A DNA stretch of 43,137 bases from NCBI GenBank assembly GCA_003169695.1, contig PNAS01000059.1, forward strand, positions 15,440 to 58,576, written 5' to 3'. The notes below the pieces were generated by a model, which ran no database searches, was not told the origin of the DNA, and saw only the letters and a list, made by a program, of their open reading frames with translations. Both the position numbers and the translations under genes were made by a program. Below, one piece after another: positions 34,756-43,137 of the stretch. The DNA is from Spartobacteria bacterium (GTDB taxonomy: Bacteria; Verrucomicrobiota; Verrucomicrobiia; Chthoniobacterales; UBA10450). The first letter of the stretch is position 1; each line of letters begins with the position of its first letter.

Positions 34756-35587
34756 ACCTGCCAAAGAGGAATCGTGTCACCCCGCAATAATCGCGTATCG
34801 AAGCGATGTCGTGATAATTTTTCTCAGCCAGGAGCGAAGCGAGGTCATTGGCCTGCCCTAGCCCAACTTCGAGCGCGAGCATTCCACCCGGACGCAGGCG
34901 ATCGCGCGCCGCGCTGATCAGCTCCCGCACCAATTCATCGCCGCGTTCGCCAGCGAAAACGGCGACCGCGGGATCATGCAGCACCTCGCGTGAAAGCACA
35001 GGGCGCTCGCCCGTCGCGACGTACGGTAGGTTGGCTACGATCAGATCGAACACGCCTTCGACCTCTGCGAGCAGGTTGCCTTTGGCAAAACGAACCTGGC
35101 CCTGCAAATCAAGCCGCGCCGCATTTTCCCGCGCGAGCGCGAGTGCATCATCGGAGATGTCCACGGCGTGCACTTCAGCTTCTGGGAATTGCGCGGCCAG
35201 CGTGAGGGCGATGACGCCGCTGCCCGTCCCGACGTCGAGGATGGTTGATGGGTGATGGTTGATGGTTGATTGAATGATTCGCTCGACCAGCTCCTCAGTC
35301 TCGGGGCGCGGAATGAGCGCGCGCTTGTCGCACAGAAAAACGCGACCGGCGAATTCCACCGTGCCGAGCAGATGCTGAAGCGGCTCGCCCTGGCCACGAC
35401 GCCGGACCAATTCGCGAAGGGGTGCGAGTTCCGTTTCGGCCAAGGGCCGTTCGAACTCGAGATAGAGTTCGATGCGCCTGCGCTGAAGCGTGTGCGCAAG
35501 CAAGTGCTCGGCGTTCAAGCGCGGACTTTCGATATCGCGCTTCTTAAAGTAAGCGGTGGTTGATTGAAGCACCTCGAGAACGGTCAT
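34748..35587 (-). CDS. prmC: Release factor glutamine methyltransferase PrmC/HemK
   Basis: PrmC methylates the Gln of the GGQ motif in release factors RF1 and RF2. The N-terminal helical domain is followed by the SAM-binding motif ILDVGTGSGVIALTLA and the acidic VHAVDISDDAL. The substrate-Gln motif, usually NPPY, reads ANLPYV. The 279-residue length is normal. A 7-nt tandem repeat at 35241-35268 encodes NHHPST just before the SAM motif. Its substrate gene prfA lies immediately upstream on the same strand, 54 nt away, the common arrangement. Confidence 0.93.
   Translation of the reverse strand: MTVLEVLQSTTAYFKKRDIESPRLNAEHLLAHTLQRRRIELYLEFERPLAETELAPLRELVRRRGQGEPLQHLLGTVEFAGRVFLCDKRALIPRPETEELVERIIQSTINHHPSTILDVGTGSGVIALTLAAQFPEAEVHAVDISDDALALARENAARLDLQGQVRFAKGNLLAEVEGVFDLIVANLPYVATGERPVLSREVLHDPAVAVFAGERGDELVRELISAARDRLRPGGMLALEVGLGQANDLASLLAEKNYHDIASIRDYCGVTRFLFGRYG
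35241..35268. repeat. 7-bp tandem repeat inside prmC
   Basis: Four consecutive heptamers on the plus strand: atggttg, atgggtg, atggttg and atggttg (one variant). They lie inside the coding sequence of prmC, so a change of one unit would shift the frame. Confidence 0.9.
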
Positions 35588-35608
35588 TCGTTTCTGCTCC
35601 AGAATAAT

Positions 35609-35640
35609 GTAGAGGCGCCCGCCCCGGCGAGCGCCGCCGC
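35609..35640. repeat. Palindromic dispersed repeat, copy B
   Basis: Starts gtagaggcgc and contains the stem pair ggcgcccgcc / ggcgagcgcc (one mismatch). It is closely similar to the element at 29641-29670. It lies in the 54-nt gap between prfA and prmC, so it would be transcribed in the operon. Confidence 0.78.
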
Positions 35641-35641
35641 G

Positions 35642-36721
35642 TCAGGCCGTCAGCGATGATTCTTTCAACCGCTCCTGCAGATCCGCCACTTGGAGCGACT
35701 GAATCATCTCAGCCAGGTCGCCTTCCATGACACGATCGAGATTGTAAAGAGTAAGGCCAATCCTGTGATCGGTGAGCCGGTTCTGCGGAAAATTGTAGGT
35801 GCGGATTTTTTCTTCGCGGCCGCCAGAGCCAATCTGCGTCTTGCGATGCGCGGAATACTTCGCCTCCTCTTCGCGCTGTTTTTCTTCCAGGAGCCGCGCG
35901 CGCATAATCTTAAGCGCTTTCTCCTTGTTCTTCTGCTGGCTGCGTCCGTCCTGGCAACGCACGATCCGACCGGTCGGAATATGGAGAATCTGCACGGCGG
36001 AATCCGTGGTATTCACGCCCTGGCCGCCGGGACCGCCGGAACGGCAAACTTCAATGCGCAAATCTTCCGGTTTCAATTCGAAATCGATTTCCTCTGCCTC
36101 GGGCAGTACGGCCACGGTCGCGGTGGACGTGTGGATGCGGCCTTGCGCTTCAGTCGCCGGGACGCGCTGCACGCGATGGACTCCGCTTTCAAAGCGGAGC
36201 TGGCGAAAGACGTTTTCGCCCGAAACCTTGAAAATTGATTCTTTTAACCCGCCTAGCTCCGATGGACTCGACTCGAGATCTTCGACTTTGAGACCGGCCG
36301 TTTCCGCATAGCGGTTGTACATTCGGTAAAGATCGGCGGCGAAGATCGCGGCTTCGTTTCCGCCGGTCCCCGCTCGGATTTCGATGATCGCGTCGCGATT
36401 CTCGTTTTCGTCCGGAGGCAACAGAGCAATTTGGAAGTCGCGCTCGAGATCGGAGACGCGTTTCTGCAGGTCGGGAATTTCATCGTAGGCCATGGCGGCC
36501 ATTTCGACGTCGTTCGATGCCGCCAGTTCCCGGTTGTTGTCGAGCTGCTGGCGCGCCGTTTCCAGCTCGGTCCAGCGCGCGAGCAACTGCTTCACGCCGG
36601 AATGTTCCCGCATAATGTCGCTGGCGCGTTTCCGGTTCTCGAAAAGGGCCGGATCGGCGATCTCGCGTTCGAGCTGCTCGAAACGCTCGCGTTTGCGCTC
36701 GATTAACGGATTAAAGTCCAT
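35642..36721 (-). CDS. prfA: Peptide chain release factor 1
   Basis: RF1 ends translation at UAA and UAG. The 359-residue protein has the RF1 stop-codon recognition tripeptide region (HRVQRVPATEAQGRIHTST, with P-A-T) and the catalytic GGQ in RSGGPGGQGVNTTDSAV, target of PrmC. An in-frame TTG six bases upstream exists, but the ATG at 36721 is chosen. rpmE lies 57 nt upstream, prmC downstream, a classic gene order. Confidence 0.97.
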   Translation of the reverse strand: MDFNPLIERKRERFEQLEREIADPALFENRKRASDIMREHSGVKQLLARWTELETARQQLDNNRELAASNDVEMAAMAYDEIPDLQKRVSDLERDFQIALLPPDENENRDAIIEIRAGTGGNEAAIFAADLYRMYNRYAETAGLKVEDLESSPSELGGLKESIFKVSGENVFRQLRFESGVHRVQRVPATEAQGRIHTSTATVAVLPEAEEIDFELKPEDLRIEVCRSGGPGGQGVNTTDSAVQILHIPTGRIVRCQDGRSQQKNKEKALKIMRARLLEEKQREEEAKYSAHRKTQIGSGGREEKIRTYNFPQNRLTDHRIGLTLYNLDRVMEGDLAEMIQSLQVADLQERLKESSLTA

Positions 36722-36723
36722 AA

Positions 36724-36757
36724 ACAAAAAGCGGCGACCCCGAAAGCGTTCGGGATC
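36724..36757 (-). terminator. Possible intrinsic terminator or attenuator between rpmE and prfA
   Basis: On the minus strand, after the rpmE stop, a hairpin gatcccgaacgctttcgggg (36737-36757 region) is followed within about 10 nt by ctttttgttt, just before the prfA start. It could end or attenuate rpmE transcripts. The T-run is displaced from the stem, so efficiency is uncertain. Confidence 0.5.
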
Positions 36758-36778
36758 ACCGTTTGGAAAGCTGAGACG

Positions 36779-37012
36779 TTAGACTTTTCTGGCCACGCCG
36801 GCACGAGTGGCCTTCGTGCTGCCATAGCGGCGCGCGAATTTCTCCACGCGACCCGCGGTATCGACGAACTTTTGTTCGCCGGTGAAAAACGGATGGCATG
36901 CCGCACAGATGCCGATTTTAATGTCCCGCTTGGTCGAGCGGGTGTGGTAGACAGCACCGCACGCACAGACGATGTCGGTCTCGTAATATTCAGGATGAAT
37001 GTCCGCTTTCAT
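36779..37012 (-). CDS. rpmE: 50S ribosomal protein L31 (zinc-binding form)
   Basis: 77 residues beginning [20 protein letters not shown]. The paired Cys residues (CAC near the start, [21 protein letters not shown] later) mark the zinc-containing type of L31, usually expressed under zinc-replete conditions. The ending is basic. It is the first gene of the prfA-prmC-murA run and divergent from an acyl-CoA synthetase gene. Confidence 0.96.
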   Translation of the reverse strand: MKADIHPEYYETDIVCACGAVYHTRSTKRDIKIGICAACHPFFTGEQKFVDTAGRVEKFARRYGSTKATRAGVARKV

Positions 37013-37062
37013 GTTTGGAAACGAGTGGCGAACTTAGGCGCGCTCAGGCCCGCGCGCAAGGG

Positions 37063-38454
37063 ATGAAATCCACCGGTCCCGACAGCCTGGTCGAGGCGTG
37101 GGCCTCGCTCTCCCATTTCGAACAAAAGGCCGCAATCTTCGATACGAGGGGGCCTGTGTTGCGGACTTTTGCGCAGATCGAAGAGGAGGCGCGTGATTTC
37201 CAGCAGACGTTGCTTCGCGGATTTCGACACGGCCAAGCAATCGCGATTCAGGTTGGGAATCATGCTGCGTGGCCCGCGTTGCTTCTCGCCTGTTTACGGA
37301 GCCGACTCGTCGCACTACCGCTGGAACGGAGCATGGCCAAACGCGAGCGGGATGCCGCTCTGCAGATCTGCGGCGCCGCGGCCATTGTAGATGTCGAGAA
37401 GGAACAAATCGCGCTTCGACCGTTGCCGCATGAGTCAATCGAGTGGGGACCGAATCCGCCGTCGCTCTTGAAACTCACGTCCGGCACGACCGCGGCGCCG
37501 CGCGCGATTCGCTTTCGCAGCGAACAGCTCCTGGCCGATTGCACACAAATTTGCGAGACGATGGGAATCACCGGGCGTGATCTTAATTTCGCCGTCATAC
37601 CGCTTTCGCATTCCTACGGCTTCAGCAACTTAATCACACCACTGCTGGCCCGCGGTGTGCCTATGATTCTGAGCAGGGATCCTATGCCACGCGCGGTCCT
37701 GGATGATATCGCGCGCACGAACGCGACCGTGTTCCCCGGCATGCCGGTTTTCTATCAGGCGTTTTCTGAAATGGAGGAGGTGCCTGCACTTCCCAAGTTG
37801 CGACTTTGCATTTCCGCGGGCGCGCCATTGCCTTTGGCAGTAGCGAGAAAATTCCGCCAGAAATTCAACCAGCCGATCCATTCCTTTTATGGTTCGTCCG
37901 AATGCGGCGGTATTTGTTACGATCGTGACGCGTCCTTGCTCGAGCAAGGTTTCGTGGGGCAGCCGATGCACGGAGTGGATCTGGAACTGCTCGAGCCGGA
38001 CGCTCCGGCGACCCTCGTGCGAGTTCGAAGCGCCGCGGCCGGGGATGGCTATTTTCCAGAGCCAGATGAAGAAAAACTCGGACAAGGCAAGTTCATTCCT
38101 GATGATCTGCTCAGCGTCAGCGGGGACGGGTTGCGAATCGTCGGACGGGTTTCCGACATCATCAACGTCGCGGGGAAAAAGGTGAACCCGGCGGAAGTGG
38201 AAGCAGAATTGCTGCGATTTTCCGGCGTGCGCGCGGCGGTCGTCTTCGGTCGCGACTCAATCCTGCGCAATGAAGAAGTGGCTGCGTGCGTCGTGGCGGG
38301 AGAGCGAGTGCTCGAGTCCGATCTGCTCGAGTACTGCCGGGCGCGCCTCAGTGGATGGCAGGTCCCAAAGCGGATTTTTTTTGTCGAAGAAATACCGGTA
38401 AACGAGCGTGGCAAAGTCAATCGCCGCGAGCTGGCCAGTAAGTTTCGTTCGTGA
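37063..38454 (+). CDS. AMP-forming acyl-CoA synthetase/ligase family protein
   Basis: 463 residues of the ANL adenylating superfamily. Phosphate-binding loop LKLTSGTTAAPRAIRF (A3), SFYGSSECGG (A5), GRVSDIINVAGKKVNPAEVE (A8 hinge) and NERGKVNRREL with the catalytic Lys (A10) are in order. It activates a carboxylic acid with ATP and transfers it to CoA or a carrier; the acid cannot be told from sequence. The ATG at 37063 with aaggg upstream is preferred to an earlier frame opening at 37015. It stands alone, divergent from rpmE. Confidence 0.87.
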   Translation: MKSTGPDSLVEAWASLSHFEQKAAIFDTRGPVLRTFAQIEEEARDFQQTLLRGFRHGQAIAIQVGNHAAWPALLLACLRSRLVALPLERSMAKRERDAALQICGAAAIVDVEKEQIALRPLPHESIEWGPNPPSLLKLTSGTTAAPRAIRFRSEQLLADCTQICETMGITGRDLNFAVIPLSHSYGFSNLITPLLARGVPMILSRDPMPRAVLDDIARTNATVFPGMPVFYQAFSEMEEVPALPKLRLCISAGAPLPLAVARKFRQKFNQPIHSFYGSSECGGICYDRDASLLEQGFVGQPMHGVDLELLEPDAPATLVRVRSAAAGDGYFPEPDEEKLGQGKFIPDDLLSVSGDGLRIVGRVSDIINVAGKKVNPAEVEAELLRFSGVRAAVVFGRDSILRNEEVAACVVAGERVLESDLLEYCRARLSGWQVPKRIFFVEEIPVNERGKVNRRELASKFRS

Positions 38455-38515
38455 TTCCTTGGGTCGAGATCGAATCAAGACGCTCGATTCCTCCCCCCAG
38501 TCCGAACTAAAGGAT

Positions 38516-38671
38516 ATGCGAAACATTCTATTCTCCACTCTCGGCGCCATCCTACTCCTCGCAGCTCTCGGCGGCTGCAGCACGTCCGTGAAAACCGATA
38601 GCGGCCACGGGGTTACCGCCGGCGTCCACGACACCGGAAACGGGGTTGCGGCGGGCGTAAACACGCACTGA
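38516..38671 (+). CDS. Small lipoprotein
   Basis: 51 residues: a signal sequence MRNILFSTLGAILLLAALGGC with a lipobox (LGGC), then a mature part of about 31 residues rich in Gly, Val, Thr and His (GHGVTAGVHDTGNGVAAGVN, an internal near-repeat). aaagga lies just upstream of the ATG. No family is recognised. Such tiny lipoproteins are common in Gram-negative envelopes. Confidence 0.72.
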   Translation: MRNILFSTLGAILLLAALGGCSTSVKTDSGHGVTAGVHDTGNGVAAGVNTH

Positions 38672-38911
38672 TCCCGCGGCGCAATTTGGTTCGAAGTTCT
38701 CCGGCAGGGTGGGATCGCTGACCGCCCGGAGAGGAGCGTTGTAGAACACACCGGAAGCCGAGGGCGGCGAGCCGCATAGCCCGCTCCACAGAGACATTAC
38801 GAATATCGGTTGCCTGCGAAAAATGCTTTTCATTTCCTCGGAAGCAGGCATCTCTAATCAGGGCAGGGCGCACGACTCGAAGTGTCGGCATCCGTACGCC
38901 ACCCTTGAATC

Positions 38912-41248
38912 GTGAACGAAACGACACCGACGCATCCTCAAGATTCTTTCGAACAAGGCGGGCGCGTTCTTGTGCTCGAGCCCGAGGAGGACCTCGCTTC
39001 GAAAATTCTCGCGGCGCTTCGGGAAGCCGCGCCTCCCGCCCAAGTCGATCTTGCCCATAATCTCGAAGAGGCCCAACGCCTCGTCATGAACGATCGGCCG
39101 GACCTTTTCGTTCTCGACGTGGATGCAGTTCCCGATCTGGGCCAGGATTTTCTCTACGATTTGCGCACCAGCCATCCGAATGCGCGCGCCATCGTCTTGA
39201 CGGGCGTTCACCTTGCCGCGCACCGCGAGCAGGCTGCCGGTCTGGGCGCGATTCATTTTCTCGAGAAACCGTTCCCGCATGCCGACTTCGTCGATCTCGT
39301 CCACGCGCTCCTTTCGCCTTCGGGCGAGCCGGACAGCGAAAAATTTCAAGGAACGCTAAGCGACCTGCACCTTGCCGATATCATCCAGCTGAAATGCATG
39401 AGCGGATCGTCCGCGGCGTTGCAATTCACCGGACCGCAGGGGGAAAAGGCGCGCGTTTATTTCGAAAGCGGGCAGGTGCGGCACGCCACCGCGCCGGGGA
39501 AGGAAGGCACCGCCGCCTTTAACGAAATCGTGAATTGGAAAGGCGGCCAGATTTCCGAGGTATCCGGCGCCGCCCAAAGCCCGCGGACAATCGATCTCGA
39601 CTGGCAAATCCTGCTCATGGAAGCGGTGCGCAAGATGGATGAGACTCGTGACGCGGACTCCACCGCTGCTGCTCAATCGACCTCTGGCGGACGAAAAGTT
39701 CTCGTGATCGACGACAGCCTGATGCTGCTCAGTTTTGTGAAGGAGATTTTAGCGGAAGCGAATTATCGGGTCGTCACTGCCGCCACGGCGGAGGAAGGTC
39801 TCGTGTCCGCGGCGAGCGATGTGCCGGATCTGATTCTGCTCGATTATGTGCTGCCGGATATGAAGGGCAACGAAGTCTCCAGGCATTTGTCGAAGGACCC
39901 GATCACGGCGAAAGTGCGGATCATCTATATGTCGGGCTTCGGCGCCGACTTGAAACCTGATCAAGTTAACAATGCCAATGTCATCGGATCGTTGAACAAA
40001 CCGTTCACTTCTGATCTGTTACTAACAACCGTGGAGAAATACATGCCTGAGGAACCGAGCGAGTCCGAGTCGAAGGCCGCGGAAACCGAGCAAACTTCGC
40101 CCGCGGCCGAACCGGCCCGGGCAGAGCCTGAACCTTCCGGAGCGGAGCCAGCATGGCAGGAGCCTGAATCTTCTGTGGTTGAACCAGCCTGGCGCGAGCC
40201 TGAACCTGCCGCCAGCGAGGAACCCGCCTGGACAAAAACGAGCGAGGCCGCACCGTCGGAAGGCGTAGAAACAAAAGAAGCCGCGGAAACCGCTGGAATC
40301 GCCGCGAGCGCTGGCGCCACCGGTGATGCATGGTGGAGCGCGCCCGTCTCGCAACCGGCCTGGCCTGAATCGCAGCCTGCGACTTCGACCTCCGCCTTCG
40401 AGTCCCCCTCCGCCCCTCAGTCCACCGAGGCGCGAAACGAAGAACCGCTCCCGGTGAATGGCGCATTCTTTTCCGGCGACACGAACTTCTTCTCCCTCAA
40501 TGGCGCCCTGCACACGATCGGAAAAGAGAAGCTGACCGGCACTCTGCGGGCCTTCTGGAATAAGGAAACAGTCGAGCTTCTTGCGCAAAACGGAGAGATC
40601 ATTCTTGTGACGACGCGCGATCCGCAACTCTATTGCCCGGAGGCGCCGATCACTCTCGTCAATGTGGACGCCGAACAAACCGAGCAAGCCCGCGCGCAGC
40701 AGCGAGAGACTGGTTGCCCTGTTTTCCTGACCCTCGTCCGAGAGGAATTGATCCTGCGCGAACCGGCGGTGCAATTGGTGCAGCATTACGGACAAAAACT
40801 TTTCGCGCAGCTCTGGACCACCCGCCGCGTCCGTTTCGTCTTCGAGCAAAGCGAGATCTTGCCGGAATATTGCCACGATGTACCGGGCGAGGCCGACATC
40901 GATCACTGGATTCTGACCACGCTCCGCTGCATCCAGTTTCAGGAATTGCTGGAGACACCGGAGACGGAACCCGGCCGCATTCCGGCCTACACACGCGATG
41001 GCTACCAGCGCGTGCAGGAACTTCGCCTTACGGTCGCGGAAGCCCAATTCGCCTCTCAATTCAACGGCATCCGCTCGATCGCCCAGATCGCAAAGAATCT
41101 TCGGTTGGATTTTAAGTTCGCGCGCCTCACTCTCTTTCGCTTCCTTGCGCTCGAGATCGTGGAATGCTGGCCGCCGACCGCAGCGGTGAAACAGGAAAAG
41201 CGCGGCTTTTTCCAGGGTCTCGGAAAATCGATCGGATTTGGCGATTAG
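38912..41248 (+). CDS. Double response-regulator protein with DUF4388 (PATAN-type) domain
   Basis: 778 residues, GTG start. Order: receiver 1 (~17-135; VLDVDAV acceptor Asp, LTG, LEKPF Lys, with an EPEED acidic pair); DUF4388 (~142-220; FQGTLSDLHLADIIQLKCMSG, YFESGQVRHATAPG); receiver 2 (~262-378; VIDDS, LLDYVLPD, YMSGFG, NKPF, a full active site); a Glu/Pro/Ala-rich linker (~380-510) with AEPAW-like repeats; and a C-terminal domain (~515-778) that resembles another DUF4388 plus a helical end. No DNA-binding domain is present. It may organise polar or motility-related signalling like other DUF4388 regulators; the input kinase is not in the window. Confidence 0.82.
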   Translation: MNETTPTHPQDSFEQGGRVLVLEPEEDLASKILAALREAAPPAQVDLAHNLEEAQRLVMNDRPDLFVLDVDAVPDLGQDFLYDLRTSHPNARAIVLTGVHLAAHREQAAGLGAIHFLEKPFPHADFVDLVHALLSPSGEPDSEKFQGTLSDLHLADIIQLKCMSGSSAALQFTGPQGEKARVYFESGQVRHATAPGKEGTAAFNEIVNWKGGQISEVSGAAQSPRTIDLDWQILLMEAVRKMDETRDADSTAAAQSTSGGRKVLVIDDSLMLLSFVKEILAEANYRVVTAATAEEGLVSAASDVPDLILLDYVLPDMKGNEVSRHLSKDPITAKVRIIYMSGFGADLKPDQVNNANVIGSLNKPFTSDLLLTTVEKYMPEEPSESESKAAETEQTSPAAEPARAEPEPSGAEPAWQEPESSVVEPAWREPEPAASEEPAWTKTSEAAPSEGVETKEAAETAGIAASAGATGDAWWSAPVSQPAWPESQPATSTSAFESPSAPQSTEARNEEPLPVNGAFFSGDTNFFSLNGALHTIGKEKLTGTLRAFWNKETVELLAQNGEIILVTTRDPQLYCPEAPITLVNVDAEQTEQARAQQRETGCPVFLTLVREELILREPAVQLVQHYGQKLFAQLWTTRRVRFVFEQSEILPEYCHDVPGEADIDHWILTTLRCIQFQELLETPETEPGRIPAYTRDGYQRVQELRLTVAEAQFASQFNGIRSIAQIAKNLRLDFKFARLTLFRFLALEIVECWPPTAAVKQEKRGFFQGLGKSIGFGD

Positions 41249-41266
41249 CCGCCCGGGCTGTGAGCG

Positions 41267-43137
41267 ATGAGTCCGACATCGGAGCCTTCGACGCCGGAAG
41301 AACCGTCAAACATTGTCGCGCTTCCCAGCACGTCTGAGGGCGTTCCGGCCTCTCGCTTTTCCGCGCCGGAAAATTTCATTAATCGCGAGCTGAGCTGGCT
41401 CGAATTTAACCGCCGCGTCCTGGAGGAAGCGCAGGATCCGACGCAACCGCTCATCGAACGCGTCAAGTTCCTGACGATTTTCAGTTCAAACCTGGACGAG
41501 TTTTTCGAAATTCGCGTCGCGGGCATCAAACAGCAGATCGAGAGCGAGACGAGCGATGTGGGCGCGGACGGGCTAAGTCCGACCGAGACATTCAACGTCA
41601 TCCAGCGCAGCGCGCACGAAATGGTCGCGACCGAATACGCGCTTTGGAAAGACGACCTTGCGCCCGCCCTCGCCAGGAACGGCATCCGCGTGCATGACGT
41701 CGCGGACCTAAATGCAAAACGAACCGCTTGGACGCAGCGCTATTTCCGGGAGGAAGTTTTCCCGATGCTCACGCCCCTCGCGGTGGATGCCAGTCATCCC
41801 TTCCCGCAGCTGTTGAACAAGAGCCACAATCTGCTCGTGCGTGCCCGCAGCGAACGCGGAGGTGAACTGCTCCATGCCATCGTGCAGGTGCCGCGCGTTT
41901 TGCCGCGCCTGATTCTGCTGCCGCGCGGCAAGGGCGAAGACGAACCGTGGGACTACATCTACCTCTCGTCGCTCATCAAACATCATATTGCCGATCTTTT
42001 CCCAGGCTTGCTCCTCGATGGCGCGCACGCTTTTCGGGTCACCCGGAATAGCGACCTCTATATCGACGAGGAAGAAGCCGATAATCTTCTGCGCAGCATC
42101 GAGCAGGAATTGCGGCGTTCCAGCCGCGGCGATGCGGTCCGTCTCGAAGTAGCGGCGGATTGTCCGAAAGATTTCCGCGAATTGCTCCTCGAGTTTTTCG
42201 ATCTCGGAGAAATGGATTTGTACCGGCTGGACGGCCCGCTCTCAATGACACACCTCGCGCCGCTGGTCGCAAACGACGCCTTCGCGAAACTGAAGGATCG
42301 CGTCTTTCAACCCGCACGCGATCCTGCTTTGCCGCCGCACGCAAAAATTTTCGAAGTCATGCGCAAACAGGACGTTCTCCTGCATCATCCCTACGAAAGC
42401 TACGATCCGATCGTCGAATTCATCGAGAACGCCGCGCAAGACCCGCAAGTCCTGGCCATCAAGATCACCTTGTATCGCACGAGCGGCGATTCACCGATCG
42501 TGGAAGCGCTCATGCACGCGGCCACCGCCGGCAAACAAGTCACCGCCCTCGTGGAATTGCGTGCGCGCTTTGATGAAGCCGCCAACATTGCCTGGGCGCG
42601 GCGGCTGGAGGAAGCGGGCGCGCATGTCGTCTACGGCGTCGTCGGCTTGAAAACGCACTGCAAGGCGCTCCTCATCGTCCGCCGCGATGCCGATCGGCTG
42701 CGGCAATATGTGCACCTCGGCACGGGCAATTATCATCCGCGAACCGCGCGCATTTACACCGACTTCAGCTTGTTCACGACCAACCCGAAGATCACCGAGG
42801 AAGTCGCGATCGTCTTCAACACACTCACCGGCCTCGCCAGTTACCCGGGCCTGGAAAAATTGTTGGTCGCGCCCTTCGACCTGAAGAGCCGTCTCATCGG
42901 AATGATCGAGCGCGAACGCGACCATGCTGCGTCCGGGAAGGCCGGCCGCATGATCGTGAAGCTCAACTCGCTCGTCGATCAGGAAATCATCGTGAAACTC
43001 TACGAGGCTTCCTGCGCCGGCGTGAAGATCGACCTGATCGTGCGCGGCATCTGTTGTTTGCGCCCACGGATCGCGAACCTGAGCGAAAACATTCGCGTCA
43101 TCAGCATCGTGGGCCGGTTCCTCGAACACAGCCGGAT
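41267..43137 (+). CDS. ppk1: Polyphosphate kinase 1 (3' partial)
   Basis: The frame from ATG 41267 stays open to the window end (623 complete codons), so the C-terminus is missing. PPK1 makes polyphosphate reversibly from ATP via a phospho-His. After a ~37-residue disordered N-terminus, FINRELSWLEFNRRVLEEA marks the family start. FLTIFSSNLDEFFEIRVAG, HPFPQLLNKSHNL, DVLLHHPYESYDPI, TLYRTSGDSPIV and the phospho-His region VGLKTHCKALLIVRR follow, and the second conserved His lies in FLEHSR at the edge. The gene starts 18 nt after the DUF4388 regulator gene. Confidence 0.96.
   Translation, partial: MSPTSEPSTPEEPSNIVALPSTSEGVPASRFSAPENFINRELSWLEFNRRVLEEAQDPTQPLIERVKFLTIFSSNLDEFFEIRVAGIKQQIESETSDVGADGLSPTETFNVIQRSAHEMVATEYALWKDDLAPALARNGIRVHDVADLNAKRTAWTQRYFREEVFPMLTPLAVDASHPFPQLLNKSHNLLVRARSERGGELLHAIVQVPRVLPRLILLPRGKGEDEPWDYIYLSSLIKHHIADLFPGLLLDGAHAFRVTRNSDLYIDEEEADNLLRSIEQELRRSSRGDAVRLEVAADCPKDFRELLLEFFDLGEMDLYRLDGPLSMTHLAPLVANDAFAKLKDRVFQPARDPALPPHAKIFEVMRKQDVLLHHPYESYDPIVEFIENAAQDPQVLAIKITLYRTSGDSPIVEALMHAATAGKQVTALVELRARFDEAANIAWARRLEEAGAHVVYGVVGLKTHCKALLIVRRDADRLRQYVHLGTGNYHPRTARIYTDFSLFTTNPKITEEVAIVFNTLTGLASYPGLEKLLVAPFDLKSRLIGMIERERDHAASGKAGRMIVKLNSLVDQEIIVKLYEASCAGVKIDLIVRGICCLRPRIANLSENIRVISIVGRFLEHSR

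Noticed and set aside
33751..34917. 388-codon plus-strand open frame opposite murA
   Set aside because: His/Arg-rich shadow frame; murA is unambiguous.

Overview
The window is a bacterial chromosome segment of moderately high GC that looks most like a soil member of the Verrucomicrobiota, in the Chthoniobacter/Udaeobacter neighbourhood. The basis is indirect: a Gram-negative envelope gene set, an ECF-type sigma factor paired with a zinc-ribbon Ser/Thr kinase-TPR protein (a pairing common in Verrucomicrobia and Planctomycetes), a compact rpmE-prfA-prmC-murA block, and many short hairpin repeats between genes. No rRNA, tRNA, CRISPR array, transposase or integrase was recognised, so the taxonomic call is inference.

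Layout. 1-5.2 kb is housekeeping and conserved: the end of a circularly permuted ATP-grasp gene with its alpha-E partner, then a minus-strand block of folB, a NUDIX hydrolase, tatC and a prepilin peptidase. 5.2-22 kb is an accessory region. It holds a lipoprotein, a GH25 lysozyme, a broken methyltransferase/FabH chimera, a sigma factor-kinase operon, a 121-residue protein resembling NHLP (nitrile-hydratase-like leader) RiPP precursors, a stand-alone LanM-type dehydratase domain, an animal-type heme peroxidase, a Thr-rich lipoprotein, a FlgO/TPR protein, an HTTM membrane protein with its partner, and a secreted protein with a 48-bp tandem repeat. Two decayed copies of the 5' end of the ABC transporter gene at 22.0 kb are scattered through it. 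22-29.7 kb holds the intact MsbA-like exporter, an ATP-grasp/esterase group, accA, a LysM protein with a degenerate L,D-transpeptidase domain, a DUF2007-like zinc-ribbon protein and a DUF420 membrane protein. 29.7-43.1 kb is again core: an AsmA-like envelope protein, endonuclease IV, DUF4870, murA, prmC, prfA, rpmE, an acyl-CoA synthetase, a small lipoprotein, a double-receiver DUF4388 protein and the first part of polyphosphate kinase.

The most interesting locus is 8.35-15.35 kb. The sigma factor and kinase genes overlap, and the NHLP-like precursor follows 13 nt after the kinase. Facing it, 22 nt away, is a two-gene operon of heme peroxidase and a LanM dehydratase domain that keeps the catalytic residues but has no LanC cyclase. 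My reading is a candidate, possibly undescribed, RiPP pathway (dehydration plus peroxidase chemistry on an NHLP leader, possibly under its own sigma factor and kinase). The individual family assignments are fairly secure. Their joint function is inference.

A second theme is genome dynamics. Three direct copies of one 19-bp stretch mark the 5' ends of the ABC gene and its two remnants, and the remnants stop next to minus-strand accessory genes, as if material entered or was lost repeatedly at one site. Hairpin repeats occur in gaps, and 7-bp tandem repeats lie inside prmC and at the start of nfo.
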